Assembly (NCBI RefSeq): GCF_000013165.1
Contig: NC_007798.1
Span: 124,001 to 188,000, forward strand
Origin: Neorickettsia sennetsu str. Miyayama
Lineage (GTDB): Bacteria > Pseudomonadota > Alphaproteobacteria > Rickettsiales > Anaplasmataceae
Length of the DNA stretch: 64,000 nt
Direction of reading: 5' to 3'
The notes under the pieces are model-generated. The model saw only the letters and a program-made list of their open reading frames with translations, was not told the DNA's origin and ran no database searches. Positions 55,940 to 64,000 of this stretch are shown here, one piece after another. Both the position numbers and the translations under genes were made by a program. How positions within the stretch are numbered: the first letter of the stretch is position 1; every line of letters starts with the position of its first letter.

Positions 55940-56494
55940 ATGAGTGAAAAGCAGCCAGAAAAACACAAAAAAGCGGAAGGTAAGCAGAATGCTGAATTAA
56001 AGGCAGATATTCAAGAAAAGCTTCTGAAAGTCGGTTTTGTTTCTGAAGAAGAGTTCAATAGGGAAAGGGAACGGTGGAAAAAGAGGTTGGCTTATGCACT
56101 TGCTGAACAGGAAAATCTTAAAAAAAGTGCTCAAAAGGAAATAGAGAAAGTGCGGGATTTTGCTATTTTGGACCTTGTTAAAGAGATTTTGGTGAGTGTT
56201 GAAAGTCTTGAGAGGGCGGTAGCTCATATGCTTGAACATAATGTTGAAGGACCCGTGTTTGAAGGTTCAAAACTTACCCTTGATGCGATTTTTTCCGCTC
56301 TTAAAAAAAATGGCATAGAAAAGATCGAAGCCAAAGGAGCGCGGTTTGATCACGATCTACATCAGGCAGTGAGTACGGTCAAAGCTGCAGATTTGCCTAA
56401 CAACACGGTTTTTGAAGTTCTGCAGGATGGCTATACAATTAAGGGGCGCCTTTTGCGTCCGGCAGTGGTGGTTGTTGTGGAAAATTTAGAGTAA
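55940..56494 (+). CDS. grpE: GrpE nucleotide exchange factor
   Basis: Releases ADP from DnaK. The charged, disordered N-terminus is followed by a long helix (RERERWKKRLAYALAEQENLKK) and the C-terminal beta domain with GIEKIEAKGARFDHDLHQAVSTV and GYTIKGRLLRPAVVVV, the family signature. I use ATG at 55940 rather than the GTG at 55931. Length 184. Transcribed away from virB8. Confidence 0.96.
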   Translation: MSEKQPEKHKKAEGKQNAELKADIQEKLLKVGFVSEEEFNRERERWKKRLAYALAEQENLKKSAQKEIEKVRDFAILDLVKEILVSVESLERAVAHMLEHNVEGPVFEGSKLTLDAIFSALKKNGIEKIEAKGARFDHDLHQAVSTVKAADLPNNTVFEVLQDGYTIKGRLLRPAVVVVVENLE

Positions 56495-56523
56495 GACTCT
56501 TCTCTTAAAAGGTAAATTGTTTA

Positions 56524-57516
56524 ATGGTACGGTCTACGGTGGAAGATAAAGCTGTTTTGTCTGGGATCCAGCCAACTGGGTATGTGCAGCTTGGAAATTT
56601 GCTTGGTGCCGTAGACGTATGGGTAGAAATACAGTCTCAGTATAAAAGGAAGTTTTTCTTTATGGCTGATCTACACTCCCTTGATGGGGGAACATTAGGT
56701 CTGGCTGATGCTTCCATAGAGATGGCTTGCACTTACATAGCGTGTGGCATAGATCCAAATGATTGTCGCATATTTGTGCAGTCCCATATCCCTCAGCATG
56801 TAGAGCTCTGTTGGTTGCTTGGTTGCATCACTCCTATGGGTCTGCTCAACAGGATGACTCAGTTTAAGGACAAGTCGAACAGGGAGGGCGTTACTCCGAT
56901 GCTCTCTTTATATGCTTATCCGGTTCTAATGGTGGCTGATATACTGCTGTACAATGCAGAAGTTATACCAGTGGGTGATGATCAAACCCAACACGTTGAG
57001 TTGGCAAGAGATGTGGTGCTGCGTTTTAATCAACGTTATGGTGAGTACTTCAGGTTGCCTACGATTCTCAAAAAGAAAGAAGCCACTAGGATAATGAGCC
57101 TCACGAATCCGACAAAAAAGATGAGTAAATCTGATCCCTCGGATTTTTCCAGAATAAATTTATCCGATCCAAAGGAGTTGATTGAAAAGAAGATATTATC
57201 TGCTAAGACAGACTCTATACTAGGTTTCTCTCCTGAAGGATTGCAAGACAGACCTGAGGCGTCTAATTTGCTCAACATAGCGGCTTGCCTTAGTGGTAAA
57301 AAAGTAGAGCAACTCTGCAACGAGGTGAGTAATTTTTCTGCTCTAAAATCTATGCTTATCGATCTGCTTCTTGCAAAGCTCCTACCGATACAGGAAAAGA
57401 GGAAGAATCTTGAAAGGGATGCAGTCAAAAAGATGCTTGCTGATTCTGCTGAGGCGATGAGAGAGATAGCTCGTGCAAACCTGACGCATATAAAACAGCT
57501 TATGCAACTCATTTGA
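56524..57516 (+). CDS. trpS: tryptophanyl-tRNA synthetase
   Basis: Class I synthetase of 330 residues charging tRNA-Trp. The HIGH-like motif is [13 protein letters not shown], with MADLHSLDG and [14 protein letters not shown], and the KMSKS motif is in [10 protein letters not shown]. Its start lies 30 bases after grpE and its stop 69 bases before the L35 start. Complete and typical. Confidence 0.97.
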   Translation: MVRSTVEDKAVLSGIQPTGYVQLGNLLGAVDVWVEIQSQYKRKFFFMADLHSLDGGTLGLADASIEMACTYIACGIDPNDCRIFVQSHIPQHVELCWLLGCITPMGLLNRMTQFKDKSNREGVTPMLSLYAYPVLMVADILLYNAEVIPVGDDQTQHVELARDVVLRFNQRYGEYFRLPTILKKKEATRIMSLTNPTKKMSKSDPSDFSRINLSDPKELIEKKILSAKTDSILGFSPEGLQDRPEASNLLNIAACLSGKKVEQLCNEVSNFSALKSMLIDLLLAKLLPIQEKRKNLERDAVKKMLADSAEAMREIARANLTHIKQLMQLI

Positions 57517-57584
57517 TCACGTGTAGTTCTAGTTTGTTGCTGTGGGAAGGAATAGATGTTACTATTCCCCCTGAGGTTTTGAGA

Positions 57585-57785
57585 ATGCCTAAGTTAAAAA
57601 CTAATTCCAGCGCTAAAAAGCGATTTAAGGTGACTTCCACCGGAAAGGTCATGGTGACGCAGTCTGGTAAGCGTCATAACATGCGTAAGAGAAATAAGAG
57701 GATGCTTCTTGTTCAGAAGGGATATACCCTCATCAGTAAGAGCAAGATGCGTCTGATGAGGAGCGTGATGCCTTACAGTTTTTAG
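57585..57785 (+). CDS. rpmI: 50S ribosomal protein L35
   Basis: A 66-residue basic protein starting [17 protein letters not shown] and containing [12 protein letters not shown]. The reading frame extends to 57513, overlapping trpS, but the ATG at 57585 gives the standard start. It forms the usual rpmI-rplT-pheS group, without infC in front. Confidence 0.96.
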   Translation: MPKLKTNSSAKKRFKVTSTGKVMVTQSGKRHNMRKRNKRMLLVQKGYTLISKSKMRLMRSVMPYSF

Positions 57786-57798
57786 TTGGAGGAGCGAG

Positions 57799-58152
57799 AT
57801 GGCACGTGTAAAGAGGGGTGTACAGGTTAGGCAGCGTCACAAGAAGGTGATCAAGCAGGCCAAGGGTTTTCATGGGAGGTCGAAGAACTGCTACAGAATA
57901 GCTCTCCGCAGATTAGAGAAATCCTGGCAATATGCGTACCGTGACAGGAAAGTTAGAAAGCGTGACTTTCGCAGTTTGTGGATTCAAAGGATCAATGCAG
58001 CTGTGAGATCGTTTGGCTTGGTTTACTCTGTCTTCATGAAAGGTTTGAAAGCTGCTGGGGTGGATGTGAACAGAAAAGTACTTTCTGAGCTTGCTATAAG
58101 CCAGCCAAGTGCTTTTGGTGAAATAGTAAACAAAGCCAAAGCTGCGCTGTGA
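57799..58152 (+). CDS. rplT: 50S ribosomal protein L20
   Basis: A 117-residue basic protein starting [16 protein letters not shown], with [13 protein letters not shown] and the [21 protein letters not shown] block. L20 binds 23S rRNA early in 50S assembly and, in other bacteria, represses its own operon. It overlaps pheS by 4 bases (GTGA). Confidence 0.97.
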   Translation: MARVKRGVQVRQRHKKVIKQAKGFHGRSKNCYRIALRRLEKSWQYAYRDRKVRKRDFRSLWIQRINAAVRSFGLVYSVFMKGLKAAGVDVNRKVLSELAISQPSAFGEIVNKAKAAL

Positions 58153-59126
58153 CTGTTAATTATGAGAAACTCAGAAGGCGTTTTTATTTACGTCTTGACG
58201 CTGTGTTTTCTGTTGAGGAGCTTAACAAGCTTCGGTTTGAGTACTTGTCTAGCAAGAGTGGCCTGGTTAGAGGTGCTTTGGCTGCCCTCATCCAGCAGGG
58301 TGTGGAAGCGGAACAACTCAGCATGTGGACTGGTCTACTGAAGGAGTGCAATCTGGCTCTAGCACGCAGGTTGGAGTTTATACGTGAAAGGGAGTCAAAT
58401 GAAAAACTTACTGCTGAGGCAGTAGATGTGTCCTATCCTGCCAGGCCTTTTAAAGTGGGGTTGAAGCATCCTCTTGTCAGAGTTATCGAGGATACTAGAA
58501 AAATTCTCACCTCACTCGGATTGGAACATGTAGACGGTCCGGAAGTAGAAGATGAGTATCACGTATTTGATGCTTTAAATACGCCTGCACATCACCCGTC
58601 ACGACAAATGCAGGATAGCTTCTACCTTTCTGAGGTAGGTAAGCTTTTACGTACGCATACGTCTTCTGTACAGATTCGAGCAATGGAGGAGCGCGAGCCG
58701 CCCTTTTATATTTTTTCGCTGGGCAAAGTCTATCGGAATGATTGGGATGCTACACATACCCCTATGTTCCATCAGGTGGAAGTTCTATGTGTCGACGTGG
58801 ATATAAATATGTCACATATGCGATATTGTGTTGGTTTCTTTCTGGAAAATCTCTTTGGATGCGCCAAAATGAGAATGAGACCGAGTTACTTTCCTTTTAC
58901 CGAGCCCTCCGCTGAGATCGATATAAGGCGCCAAGATGGAAAATGGCTAGAAGTGATGGGGTGTGGTATGGTACATCCAAATGTTTTGCAGAACGTTGGT
59001 ATATCGCCTGATAAGTATAGAGGTTTTGCTTTTGGTGCTGGGTTGGAAAGGCTGGCGGTACTGCGTTATGATATTCATGACTTGCGAAGCCTTTATTCAA
59101 ACGATTTGAGGTGGAAGGTAAGCTGA
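58149..59126 (+). CDS. pheS: phenylalanyl-tRNA synthetase alpha subunit
   Basis: Catalytic subunit of the class II (alpha-beta)2 synthetase. It has a coiled-coil N-terminus, then the [27 protein letters not shown] motif, [13 protein letters not shown] and motif 3-like [18 protein letters not shown]. The start is GTG overlapping the rplT stop codon. At 325 residues it is slightly short. pheT is not in the window. Confidence 0.97.
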   Translation: MTVNYEKLRRRFYLRLDAVFSVEELNKLRFEYLSSKSGLVRGALAALIQQGVEAEQLSMWTGLLKECNLALARRLEFIRERESNEKLTAEAVDVSYPARPFKVGLKHPLVRVIEDTRKILTSLGLEHVDGPEVEDEYHVFDALNTPAHHPSRQMQDSFYLSEVGKLLRTHTSSVQIRAMEEREPPFYIFSLGKVYRNDWDATHTPMFHQVEVLCVDVDINMSHMRYCVGFFLENLFGCAKMRMRPSYFPFTEPSAEIDIRRQDGKWLEVMGCGMVHPNVLQNVGISPDKYRGFAFGAGLERLAVLRYDIHDLRSLYSNDLRWKVS

Positions 59127-59157
59127 TCGTGGTGTTTTTACTGTAAGGTGATTTTGC

Positions 59158-59616
59158 TTGAACGTGAGGGTTTCCATAGGTGCTGATCATGCGGGGTTTG
59201 CACTCAAAGCAGTTTTGATAGACTTCTTTAGGGCACGGGGATGCTTGCCCGTGGATAGGGGTGCGTATTGCTTAGATGTTTCTGATTATCCTGATTTTGC
59301 TAAATCTGTTTCCTTAGACGTATCGGATGGGAGGGTGGATTTTGGCATCTTAATATGTGGTTCTGGTATCGGGATGAGTATAACCGCCAACAGGTATAAA
59401 AAGGTCCGGGCTGCTCTGTGTTATGATGTGCGAGCAGCAAAGATGGCTAGGGAACATAATGATGCAAATGTCTTATGTCTTGCAGGAAGAGATCTGACTG
59501 TATCAAGGTGTCTTGAAATAGTTGAGGCATTTGTAAGTAGTAAGTTTAGTTGTGAGGAGCGTCACAAGAAAAGGATAGAAAAAATTGATGAGGGGGGGGG
59601 GAATAGTGTTTTTTAA
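59158..59616 (+). CDS. rpiB: ribose-5-phosphate isomerase B
   Basis: Interconverts ribose 5-phosphate and ribulose 5-phosphate. RpiB/LacAB fold of 152 residues: [28 protein letters not shown], the catalytic Cys in [13 protein letters not shown] and [13 protein letters not shown]. The start is TTG at 59158 (or GTG at 59164). Its last codons read through a run of ten G and overlap the region before glyA. Confidence 0.95.
59592..59601 (+). repeat. G10 homopolymer
   Basis: Ten consecutive G at the end of rpiB, just before the preferred glyA start. It forms the glycines of RpiB (EGGGN), and would serve as an over-long ribosome-binding sequence for glyA. Confidence 0.9.
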
Positions 59617-60847
59617 ATCTAGGATTTCTGCGGTTGATCCGGCTGTTGCTAGGATTATTGATGGTGAAGTTAGTAGACAGCGTAAACATCTGCAGTTGAT
59701 TGCTTCCGAGAACTTTGCTAGTGCTGCAGTCCTGGAGGCGCAGGGGTCCGTGTTTACAAATAAATATGCGGAGGGTTATCCAGGCAAGCGCTACTATTGC
59801 GGATGTGAATATGCAGATCAGATCGAGCGTCTTGCAATAGAAAGGGTCTGTAAGTTATTTGGGTGTTCTTATGCTAATGTTCAGCCGCACTCTGGTTCCC
59901 AGGCAAATCAGGCCGTATTTTTAGCGCTCCTAAACCCTGGTGATACGGTTCTTGGTTTTTCTCTCGCGTCAGGGGGACATCTTACTCATGGTGCAAGTGT
60001 CAACCTTTCCGGAAAATGGTTTAATGCGGTTCACTACAACGTCAGAAGAGATAATTTCGAGATAGACATGGATGAGGTCCGTGATTTGGCAAAGAAGCAT
60101 TCCCCAAGAATGATCATTGCGGGCGCGTCAGCATACTCGAAGTATATAGATTTTAAGAGCTTTCGTGAAATAGCAGACGAGGTTGGTGCTTATTTATTAG
60201 GTGATGTGGCACACTACGCTGGTTTGATAGCTGCAGGCGAGTATCCGTCTCCCTTCCCTTATGTAGACGTTATGACCTCTACAACACATAAAACTTTGCG
60301 TGGTCCGCGTGGTGCAATCGTTCTTACAAATAGTGAAGAACTCATAAGGAAAATAAATTCTGCTATATTTCCAGGATTGCAGGGTGGTCCTCAGATGCAT
60401 GCAATAGCTGCTAGGGCTGTTGCTTTTGGTGAAGCTCTTACTACGGAGTTCAAAGAGTACATCAGGTCTGTCATAAGGAATGCAAAAACTCTTGCAAACG
60501 TTTTAAGAGAGAGAGGTTTTGATGTCCTCTCTGGCGGTACTGATACCCACATCGTTATGATTGACTTGAGGAAGCTTAATCTGAAAGGTAATGTGAGCGC
60601 CTTAAAACTTGAGAGTGCTGGGATAATCTGCAACAAGAATGCTATTCCATTTGATGAGGAGAAGCCATTTGTGACGTCTGGCTTACGATTCGGTAGTCCC
60701 GCTGAAACCACCCGTGGAATGCGCGAATTGGAATTCGCGCACATCGGAGGGCTAATTGCTGACTTACTTGAGGAAAAAATCAGCACAGATAATGCAGCTG
60801 AAATGGTCTTGGACCTCACAAGCAAGTTCAACTTTTACAACGTGTAA
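59606..60847 (+). CDS. glyA: serine hydroxymethyltransferase
   Basis: PLP enzyme converting serine and tetrahydrofolate to glycine and methylene-THF. Signatures are [44 protein letters not shown] and the PLP-lysine motif [13 protein letters not shown]. About 413 residues from GTG at 59606; the frame also holds TTG/ATG at 59585-59590 before the G tract. The chosen GTG is preceded by the G-rich tract at suitable spacing. It feeds one-carbon units to thyX and the purine genes. Confidence 0.97.
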
Positions 60848-60858
60848 GGGTGCCAACG

Positions 60859-61110
60859 TCACGCGCTGCGATGCTTAATGAATTCTGCAAACGCCAAGAT
60901 GCCTTTGCAAAATAGAGGACAGAGGGAACTGATATCTATGTCTCCTTTGGTTTTGGTGTTTATATCACAAAGCATATCTGGGTGTGACTTATCCTGTGGA
61001 GCTGCCGTTTTAAGTGCTGGATCTGCAGATGGACCTTCACTTATATCAGTTGAAGGGACTATATCAATTAAGTAATCTCCGGAGTTAGTGAAATCAGTGA
61101 ATTCAGACAT
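60859..61110 (-). CDS. small hypothetical protein
   Basis: A minus-strand frame of 83 residues from ATG at 61110 (89 from 61128). It is polar and acidic (STDISEGPSADPALK) with a C-terminal segment SLCPLFCKGILAFAEF that looks amphipathic. No homology recognised, no clear ribosome-binding site; convergent with glyA. May be real or chance. Confidence 0.4.
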   Translation of the reverse strand: MSEFTDFTNSGDYLIDIVPSTDISEGPSADPALKTAAPQDKSHPDMLCDINTKTKGDIDISSLCPLFCKGILAFAEFIKHRSA

Positions 61111-61239
61111 GAAAAAAGTGTATATCAAACTAGATTAATCGTATAAGGTGAGTATTAAGAAGATATAAACAACTTAAAATTGAATAATTTTATACGTCCA
61201 CTCACGAGCTGTAGAATTTGACAAATATTTTGCTTGCGT

Positions 61240-61884
61240 ATGCAATTGAGTAAGGCCTTTTATATCCTTTCGCCAAATAGGCAAATTACCACTGCTGAAT
61301 ATGCTGATCTAGCAAGACTCTTTCGAAATTTTTCCACGTATGTGTATGCATTTCAGTTGCGCATCAAGGATAGGAATTTGTTAGAAAGGGAGATACCACG
61401 TCTTAGTGATCTTTGTCATGAGTATAAAATCCCCCTTATAGTCAATGATTTCATTGATTTGGCATTAAGGTTTGAGGCAGACGGTGTTCATGTAGGTGTA
61501 GCAGACAATACTCTAGAGCAGTGTCGGCATCTCTTACCAAGCGGAAAAATCGTAGGTGTAAGTTGTTATAATGATATTGATCGGGCAAAAAAGAATCTCT
61601 TCGCTGATTATGTGTCTTTTGGGTGTTTCTTCGAAAGTCAGACGAAACCCAATCCTGCAGCTAAAGCGAGTTTAGCAACACTAAATAATTGGAAAAATAT
61701 AGCTCCTAGAGTTCCTTGTGTATGTATTGGCGGGATAAATGAGAAGAACTTTGTGCAACTTCTGAGAAATGGTGCCGATATCGTTGCTTTCTCGAGTTAT
61801 TTATGGAGAGGAGAATCCCCATATGGTAAATTCGCAGCACTTATAGAAACAAGTAGACATTATGAAACTTATAGAAACAAGTAG
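61240..61884 (+). CDS. thiE: thiamine-phosphate synthase
   Basis: Joins HMP-PP and the thiazole phosphate. TIM-barrel of about 214 residues with QLRIKDRN, the substrate segment VNDFIDLALRFEADGVHVG, GVSCYN, SFGCFFESQTK and CIGGIN. ATG at 61240 is used; TTG at 61234 is upstream in frame. The last 15 codons lie in a 28-bp tandem duplication that ends the frame early. Confidence 0.88.
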   Translation: MQLSKAFYILSPNRQITTAEYADLARLFRNFSTYVYAFQLRIKDRNLLEREIPRLSDLCHEYKIPLIVNDFIDLALRFEADGVHVGVADNTLEQCRHLLPSGKIVGVSCYNDIDRAKKNLFADYVSFGCFFESQTKPNPAAKASLATLNNWKNIAPRVPCVCIGGINEKNFVQLLRNGADIVAFSSYLWRGESPYGKFAALIETSRHYETYRNK

Positions 61885-61894
61885 ACATTATGAA
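61839..61894 (+). repeat. perfect 28-bp tandem duplication
   Basis: Two identical 28-base units (61839-61866 and 61867-61894) cover the end of thiE. Because 28 is not a multiple of three, the second copy is read in another frame and supplies the TAG stop. With one copy the frame would run on to a TGA about 18 bases past the repeat. Confidence 0.95.
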
Positions 61895-62096
61895 AAGTTG
61901 CTGTATGAGTGATGACTTTAAATTTGATTAGGATCTACTCTGAAAACAGCAAAAGTGTCGGCTTTTGTACATAGATTTGCGTAAGAATGCTTTTATTTCT
62001 ATCTTACTCATGTTTTCCTATTTGGTTGCTTTCATGAGACTGTTATACAAACTTTCCTGTTATTAAGGTACAATCGAGGAGAACTTTAAACAAAGG

Positions 62097-64000
62097 ATGC
62101 AGGAAAAAAAGTCTACTATACTTGTGATAGGAGCTGGTCCAATAGTAATAGGGCAGGCGTGTGAATTCGATTACTCTGGTACGCAGGCATGTAGAATCCT
62201 GAGGAAATGCGGGTACAAAGTGGTCCTAATAAATCCCAATCCAGCGACTATAATGACGGATCCTGATACAGCCGACGTTGTCTATATAGAGCCAATCAAC
62301 ATTGGGATAATAGAGAGAATAATTGCCATAGAAAGACCTGATAAACTATTGCCGACTGTTGGAGGTCAGACAGCGCTAAATATAGCAATTGAGTTATTCG
62401 ATAGAGGGATACTTTCCAGGTACGGTGTTGAACTAATAGGGGCCTCAAAACGTGTAATTGAAAATGCAGAGAAAAGAAGCGTTTTCAATCGACTCATGGG
62501 CGAGATTGGCTTACAGGTCCCGAAAAACACTATGGTTACCCATGTAAATGAAATAGAAAAGGCTTTTGAATTTATCGGTGTCCCAGCAATAATAAGGCCA
62601 TCTTTTACCCTTGGTGGACTGGGTGGAGGTGTTGCAACTACAAAGTTTGACTTTTTCACGATTATCAATAATGGGCTTAAATTTTCACCAGTCAGTGAGG
62701 TACAAGTCGATGAGTCAGTCTTAGGGTGGCAAGAGTTTGAGCTCGAGGTTGTTCGTGATTCTGTTGGGAATTCAATTATTGTTTGTTCCATAGAAAACAC
62801 CGACCCAATGGGTGTTCATACTGGTGATAGTGTAACAGTCTCGCCTATTCTTACACTCAGAGACGAAGAATATCAGGAGATGAGGGATGCAGCCTTTAAG
62901 GTTTTGGATTGCATAGGTGTTACCACCGGTGGTGCAAACGTGCAGTTTGCTTTGAATCCGGAAAATGGTGAACTGCGTGTAATCGAAATGAATCCAAGGG
63001 TTTCCAGATCATCGGCTCTTGCCTCGAAAGCAACTGGGTATCCAATCGCAAAGGTTGCAGCACAACTGGCTGCCGGGCTTACTCTGCCAGAAATTTATAA
63101 TGATGCAGTTCCAACAATTCCTGCATCTTTTGAGCCAGCAATGGACTATGTGGTTGTAAAAATACCTCGCTTCAATTTTGAGAAGTTTTTCCATGCTGAG
63201 GAAAGGCTCTCTAGTTCCATGAAATCTGTAGGGACCACAATGGCAATTGGGAGATGCTTTCAGGAAGCGTTGCAAAAAGCTTTCAGTTCTTTGGAACAGG
63301 GTCTTGATGGTCTCAATACTGTACTTGATCTGAATGTTTCCCGTAAGGTTATTGAGAGAAAGCTACGCTCTCTCATTCCGAATAAAATTCTTGTTATTGC
63401 AGATGCCATTAGAGCTGGTTTTCAGATCAAGGAGATTGTGTATTTGAGCAAATACAATGAGTGGTTTCTTTTGCAAATTGATGAGTTGGTAAATTTAGAA
63501 AATGAAATTAAAAGTGGTAACTTTTCCCCGAATAGGCTTCTGATTTGGAAGAAAAAGGGTTTCTCAGATTCTAGGATAGCATCTCTGAAAGGTTGCGATG
63601 AAGCCTTTGTAAGGAGTACCCGTAAGAAGATGGCTATAAGGCCTGTATTTAAACGGGTAGACACGTGTGCTGCAGAATTTGAAAGCGATATAAAATATCT
63701 CTATTCCACTTATGAAGGTGATACTGTTACTCAGCCAGAATGCGAAGCCTATCCCTCTGATAGGAAGAAAGTAATTGTCCTAGGTAGTGGACCAAACAGA
63801 ATTGGACAGGGAATAGAGTTCGATTATACGTGTGTGCATGCGATTTCTGCGATAAAGGAACTCGGCTATGAAGCAATCATGGTAAATTGCAACCCAGAAA
63901 CGGTTTCAACTGATTACGATATCTCGGATAAACTCTACTTCAGTCCTATGAATGTTGAGTCAGTTCTAGACATTGTAGAGAAGGAGTCTGAGAGAGGAGA
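62097..64000 (+). CDS. carB: carbamoyl-phosphate synthase large subunit (5' part)
   Basis: Makes carbamoyl phosphate for pyrimidines and arginine. The first ATP-grasp domain begins IGAGPIVIGQACEFDYSGTQA, with NPNPATIMTDPD and TVGGQTALN; the second half starts at GSGPNRIGQGIEFDYTC. About 634 codons are present; the gene continues past the window. ATG at 62097 follows a CGAGGAG ribosome-binding sequence 12 bases upstream. Confidence 0.97.
   Translation, partial: MQEKKSTILVIGAGPIVIGQACEFDYSGTQACRILRKCGYKVVLINPNPATIMTDPDTADVVYIEPINIGIIERIIAIERPDKLLPTVGGQTALNIAIELFDRGILSRYGVELIGASKRVIENAEKRSVFNRLMGEIGLQVPKNTMVTHVNEIEKAFEFIGVPAIIRPSFTLGGLGGGVATTKFDFFTIINNGLKFSPVSEVQVDESVLGWQEFELEVVRDSVGNSIIVCSIENTDPMGVHTGDSVTVSPILTLRDEEYQEMRDAAFKVLDCIGVTTGGANVQFALNPENGELRVIEMNPRVSRSSALASKATGYPIAKVAAQLAAGLTLPEIYNDAVPTIPASFEPAMDYVVVKIPRFNFEKFFHAEERLSSSMKSVGTTMAIGRCFQEALQKAFSSLEQGLDGLNTVLDLNVSRKVIERKLRSLIPNKILVIADAIRAGFQIKEIVYLSKYNEWFLLQIDELVNLENEIKSGNFSPNRLLIWKKKGFSDSRIASLKGCDEAFVRSTRKKMAIRPVFKRVDTCAAEFESDIKYLYSTYEGDTVTQPECEAYPSDRKKVIVLGSGPNRIGQGIEFDYTCVHAISAIKELGYEAIMVNCNPETVSTDYDISDKLYFSPMNVESVLDIVEKESERG

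Noticed and set aside
1-64000. CRISPR arrays, insertion sequences, prophage genes and rRNA genes.
   Set aside because: None of their hallmarks (regular spaced repeats, transposase or integrase frames, phage structural genes, rRNA core motifs) was seen.

Overview
The window looks like chromosome of an obligate intracellular alphaproteobacterium of the Anaplasmataceae, most likely Neorickettsia. The evidence is a low-to-moderate GC content, mostly single-copy housekeeping genes with few duplications, a lone virB8-virB9 pair of a Rickettsiales-type type IV secretion system, flavin-dependent ThyX, an alphaproteobacterial PerM-HdaA pair, a Thermus/Rickettsia-like long isocitrate dehydrogenase, and retained purine and pyrimidine synthesis (pyrC, pyrD, carB, purF, purH). 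The genus is an inference from overall gene content; no search was run. I saw no insertion sequence, prophage, CRISPR array or rRNA operon.

Layout. 1-10 kb: the end of pyrC, alaS, an SLC13-type permease, tRNA-Leu, ccmB, dksA-like, thyX, then a tightly packed hflK-hflC-degP-dnaE block running to 14 kb. 14-19 kb: tRNA-Gln, a fused PgeF-like/Smr gene, dnaN behind a clear promoter, tRNA-Phe and icd. 19-26 kb: an AEC transporter, an M16 protease, hslV-hslU-ispD, pyrD, and an EPSP-synthase-like gene on the minus strand. 27-43 kb, mostly minus strand: an AsmA-like giant, a tiny ORF and mrpF, purH, gshB, a nitronate-monooxygenase-like gene (plus strand), hdaA-perM, an RND pump, purF, an acidic orphan with efp, and bamE. 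44-53 kb: a DAACS symporter overlapping recF, rsmD, bolA-grxD, pstC, a secreted C26-type amidotransferase, priA and an orphan membrane protein. 53-64 kb: exoD, virB9 and virB8 (minus), then grpE, trpS, rpmI-rplT-pheS, rpiB-glyA, thiE and the start of carB.

The genes are largely core functions: translation (alaS, trpS, pheS, efp, L35, L20, rsmD, three tRNAs), replication and repair (dnaE, dnaN, recF, priA, hdaA), protein quality control (hslUV, hflKC, degP, grpE), Fe-S and redox (bolA, grxD, gshB), nucleotides, and envelope transport.

The most unusual content is a set of apparently repurposed proteins. One gene fuses a PgeF/YfiH domain that has lost all three catalytic metal-ligand positions to a complete Smr domain. 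An AroA-family protein has lost most substrate-binding residues. A nitronate monooxygenase-like protein carries an extra C-terminal cysteine cluster. A glutamine-amidotransferase-fold hydrolase carries a signal peptide. There are also two local sequence oddities: a perfect 28-bp tandem duplication that rewrites the ThiE C-terminus, and a G10 homopolymer in the rpiB/glyA junction.
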